Origin: Microvirga ossetica
GTDB taxonomy: Bacteria; Pseudomonadota; Alphaproteobacteria; Rhizobiales; Beijerinckiaceae
Length of the DNA stretch: 64,000 bases
Reading direction: 5' to 3'
Assembly (NCBI RefSeq): GCF_002741015.1
Contig: NZ_CP016616.1
Location: 1,883,501-1,947,500 of the forward strand
The notes under the pieces are model-generated. The model saw nothing but the letters and a program-made list of their open reading frames with translations. It was not told the DNA's origin and searched no databases. Shown in pieces: positions 62,637 to 64,000 of the stretch. Made by a program: the position numbers and the translations under genes. Every line of letters begins with the position of its first letter. Positions within the stretch are counted from its first letter, which is position 1.

Positions 62637-63896
62637 TTATGCCTTTAATGCATGCCTCCCCGGATGCGGGTCAATAGCTCTGACGTAAAACGCAAGGCTG
62701 AGCAGAAGCCAGCCAGCCAACGCCGCGAAAACGAGGCGGTAGCCCTCGGGACGATAGAGTCCCTGGTCGGAGCGCCCCATCAAGTCGATCAGCATTCCCG
62801 TCACGCTCTGGGACAGGAAGGCACCGCCCATGGTGCCGATATTCATGAGCGTGATCCCGCGCCCCGTGAGCGCCGCCGGGAACAGCGACTTTCCATGGCT
62901 GGTGAGGATCGGCGTATAGGCGACGCTGAGACCGAACAGCGGGAACCAGACCGTGGCGGAGGTCCGGTCGATCGGCATCGTCACCAGGATGACGAGAAGC
63001 AGGATCGTGGCGGTGCTGCCGATCAGGACAGGCTTCTTGTAGCTCAGCCAGAAGCGGTCCATCGCTCCCCAGAGAAGCATGCCGCAGATCTGCGCCGTCG
63101 CCCCGAGCAGCAGGATCCGGCCCCGCGTTCCGAGATCGGCTCCGTGCACGTCCGACAGCCATGGCCCGCCCCAGAGCCCGATGACGGAGGCGAAGCAGCC
63201 ATAGGTGGTCAGGTGCATGAAGAAGACCGGCCAGAAGGAGCGCACCTTCAGGGCCTCGGCCACGCCCTGGAAGGTGGCCGCCCAGGTTTCCTTCGGCTTT
63301 CCCGAGCCGGAATCCCGGGGCACGAGAAAGGCGATCGCGAACGCGATGACGATTGTCAGAACGGCCACCGCGAGAAATGACGCCCTCCAGCCGAAAGCGG
63401 CAGCCGAGGCCGCGAGCGGCGCGGTCGCGGCAAGCGTCCCGATATTGGCCAGGCCCATCTGCAGGCTGGTGAGGCTCGCGAAGCGTTCCGGCGGAAACCG
63501 GCGGGCATAAATGACCAGCGGCGCCATGAAGAAGGTGGAGCAGCCGAGCCCCATCAGCACCCGCGCCGCAATGAGGATGGAGGCGGAAGACGCCAGCGCG
63601 AACAGGATTGTGCCGAGAACCGTCAGCACGGCGGTCCCCAGCATCGTGCGCTTGGGCCCGTAGCGGTCGATCAGGATGCCGATGGGGATCTGGACCGCTG
63701 CGAAGGCGAAGAAGAAAGCGCTCGACAGAAGTCCCGTCTGGGTGGCCGTGAGATCGAGCTCGCGGGCCAGATCGTTGGCGATGACGCCGATGGAATTGCG
63801 CAGGAACTGGCTGATCGCATAGATCGACACGAGCGCTGCGACGAGGACGAGAGCCGCCTCGGAGCGGGTGGAGCCAAGCTTGGGCGCAACATTCAT
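62637..63896 (-). CDS. Major facilitator superfamily transporter
   Basis: 419 residues with twelve predicted helices. The MFS A-motif is present after helix 2 (GILIDRYGPKRTMLG, D-R-Y-G-x-[RK]-R), and helix 4 carries RVLMGLGCSTFFMAPL. The central loop is about 205-230. Such NNP/OFA-like or sugar/organic-acid MFS proteins cannot be assigned a substrate here. The start overlaps the stop of the preceding gene (ATGA). Confidence 0.9.
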   Translation of the reverse strand: MNVAPKLGSTRSEAALVLVAALVSIYAISQFLRNSIGVIANDLARELDLTATQTGLLSSAFFFAFAAVQIPIGILIDRYGPKRTMLGTAVLTVLGTILFALASSASILIAARVLMGLGCSTFFMAPLVIYARRFPPERFASLTSLQMGLANIGTLAATAPLAASAAAFGWRASFLAVAVLTIVIAFAIAFLVPRDSGSGKPKETWAATFQGVAEALKVRSFWPVFFMHLTTYGCFASVIGLWGGPWLSDVHGADLGTRGRILLLGATAQICGMLLWGAMDRFWLSYKKPVLIGSTATILLLVILVTMPIDRTSATVWFPLFGLSVAYTPILTSHGKSLFPAALTGRGITLMNIGTMGGAFLSQSVTGMLIDLMGRSDQGLYRPEGYRLVFAALAGWLLLSLAFYVRAIDPHPGRHALKA

Positions 63897-64000
63897 CGGC
63901 TCATGGTCCTTCGGGTCTTCTTCCAGGTCTTTTCGGACGGCATTCCGGCGCCGCTCTCTTGCCGCACGCCAAGCGCTTGATAAAAGCTCATGGCAGGCGG
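63893..64000 (-). CDS. 3' end of an unidentified gene (partial, cut by window edge)
   Basis: Minus strand, open from the window edge to the TGA at 63895-63893, 35 residues: AMSFYQALGVRQESGAG then PSEKTWKKTRRTMSR. SFYQALG resembles the C-terminal helix of GNAT acetyltransferases, but this is too little to decide. The ATGA overlap with the MFS start suggests co-translation. Confidence 0.4.
   Translation of the reverse strand, partial: PPAMSFYQALGVRQESGAGMPSEKTWKKTRRTMSR

Overview
This 64 kb window reads as a chromosomal segment of a GC-rich alphaproteobacterium of the order Hyphomicrobiales (Rhizobiales). The support is its gene set: ruvCAB-ybgC, an aa3-type cytochrome oxidase subunit IV, the split three-gene pnt transhydrogenase, and cell-cycle proteins largely restricted to Alphaproteobacteria (RcdA/DUF1465, TrcR/DUF1013, CpdR, GapR/DUF2312). 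Microvirga or another Methylobacteriaceae-like genus is a reasonable guess; I cannot confirm genus without a search. Most of the window is ordinary core genome. The only complete insertion sequence is an IS630 element at about 26.74-27.80 kb. Several families of short palindromic repeats sit between, and sometimes inside, genes.

Layout. 0-5.7 kb: the 3' end of a thiamine-diphosphate enzyme, then the leftward run yebC-ruvC-ruvA-ruvB-ybgC and an ExoD-like membrane protein. 5.8-8.3 kb: leftward DUF4164-zapA-[6S RNA]-5-formyl-THF cyclo-ligase-ymdB. 8.7-14.2 kb: rightward tkt-gap-pgk-fba, a central carbon cluster. 14.5-19.1 kb: a ThiE-like protein, a Sel1-repeat protein, an inositol-monophosphatase, and a MotA/MotB-like proton-channel pair with no flagellar neighbours. 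19-23 kb: proline iminopeptidase, a GFA-fold protein, a DUF3606 small protein, an ABC exporter and rpmE. 23.2-26.3 kb: rcdA, a DUF1192 protein, a quinone oxidoreductase and trcR. 26.4-28.2 kb: repeats, IS630 and a tautomerase. 28.3-35.7 kb: prpE, a TauE/SafE permease, two divergent DUF465 genes, purEK, rpsU, a TPR lipoprotein and a GNAT. 35.9-42 kb: pntAa-pntAb-pntB with a cytochrome oxidase subunit IV gene, a glycosyltransferase and an ABC1 kinase.

42-52.4 kb: a hydrolase-adenylate cyclase fusion, a sugar dehydrogenase-RTX fusion, oligoendopeptidase F, an NtrC-like protein with a degraded ATP site, an L,D-transpeptidase and a DUF882 (YcbK-like) protein. 52.4-58.8 kb: DUF1989, thioesterase, gapR, DUF1244, an N-formylglutamate amidohydrolase-like gene, an EamA transporter, DUF1036 and pyk. 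59-64 kb: hydrolase, TPR protein, rpmJ, tRNA-Val, cpdR, a second N-formylglutamate amidohydrolase, an MFS transporter and the 3' end of another gene.

The most interesting signals are these. (1) A palindromic CTAG-ended repeat has termini matching those of the resident IS630, so it looks like an IS630-mobilised MITE; one copy is translated as the N-terminus of the DUF882 protein. (2) Four alphaproteobacterial cell-cycle/nucleoid genes lie within 38 kb, with a TTAA-N7-TTAA CtrA-type box beside rcdA. (3) An orphan MotAB/ZorAB-like stator pair. (4) An NtrC-like regulator lacking the Walker A lysine and the GAFTGA loop. (5) A terminator of rpmJ whose second arm contains the start codon of the next gene.
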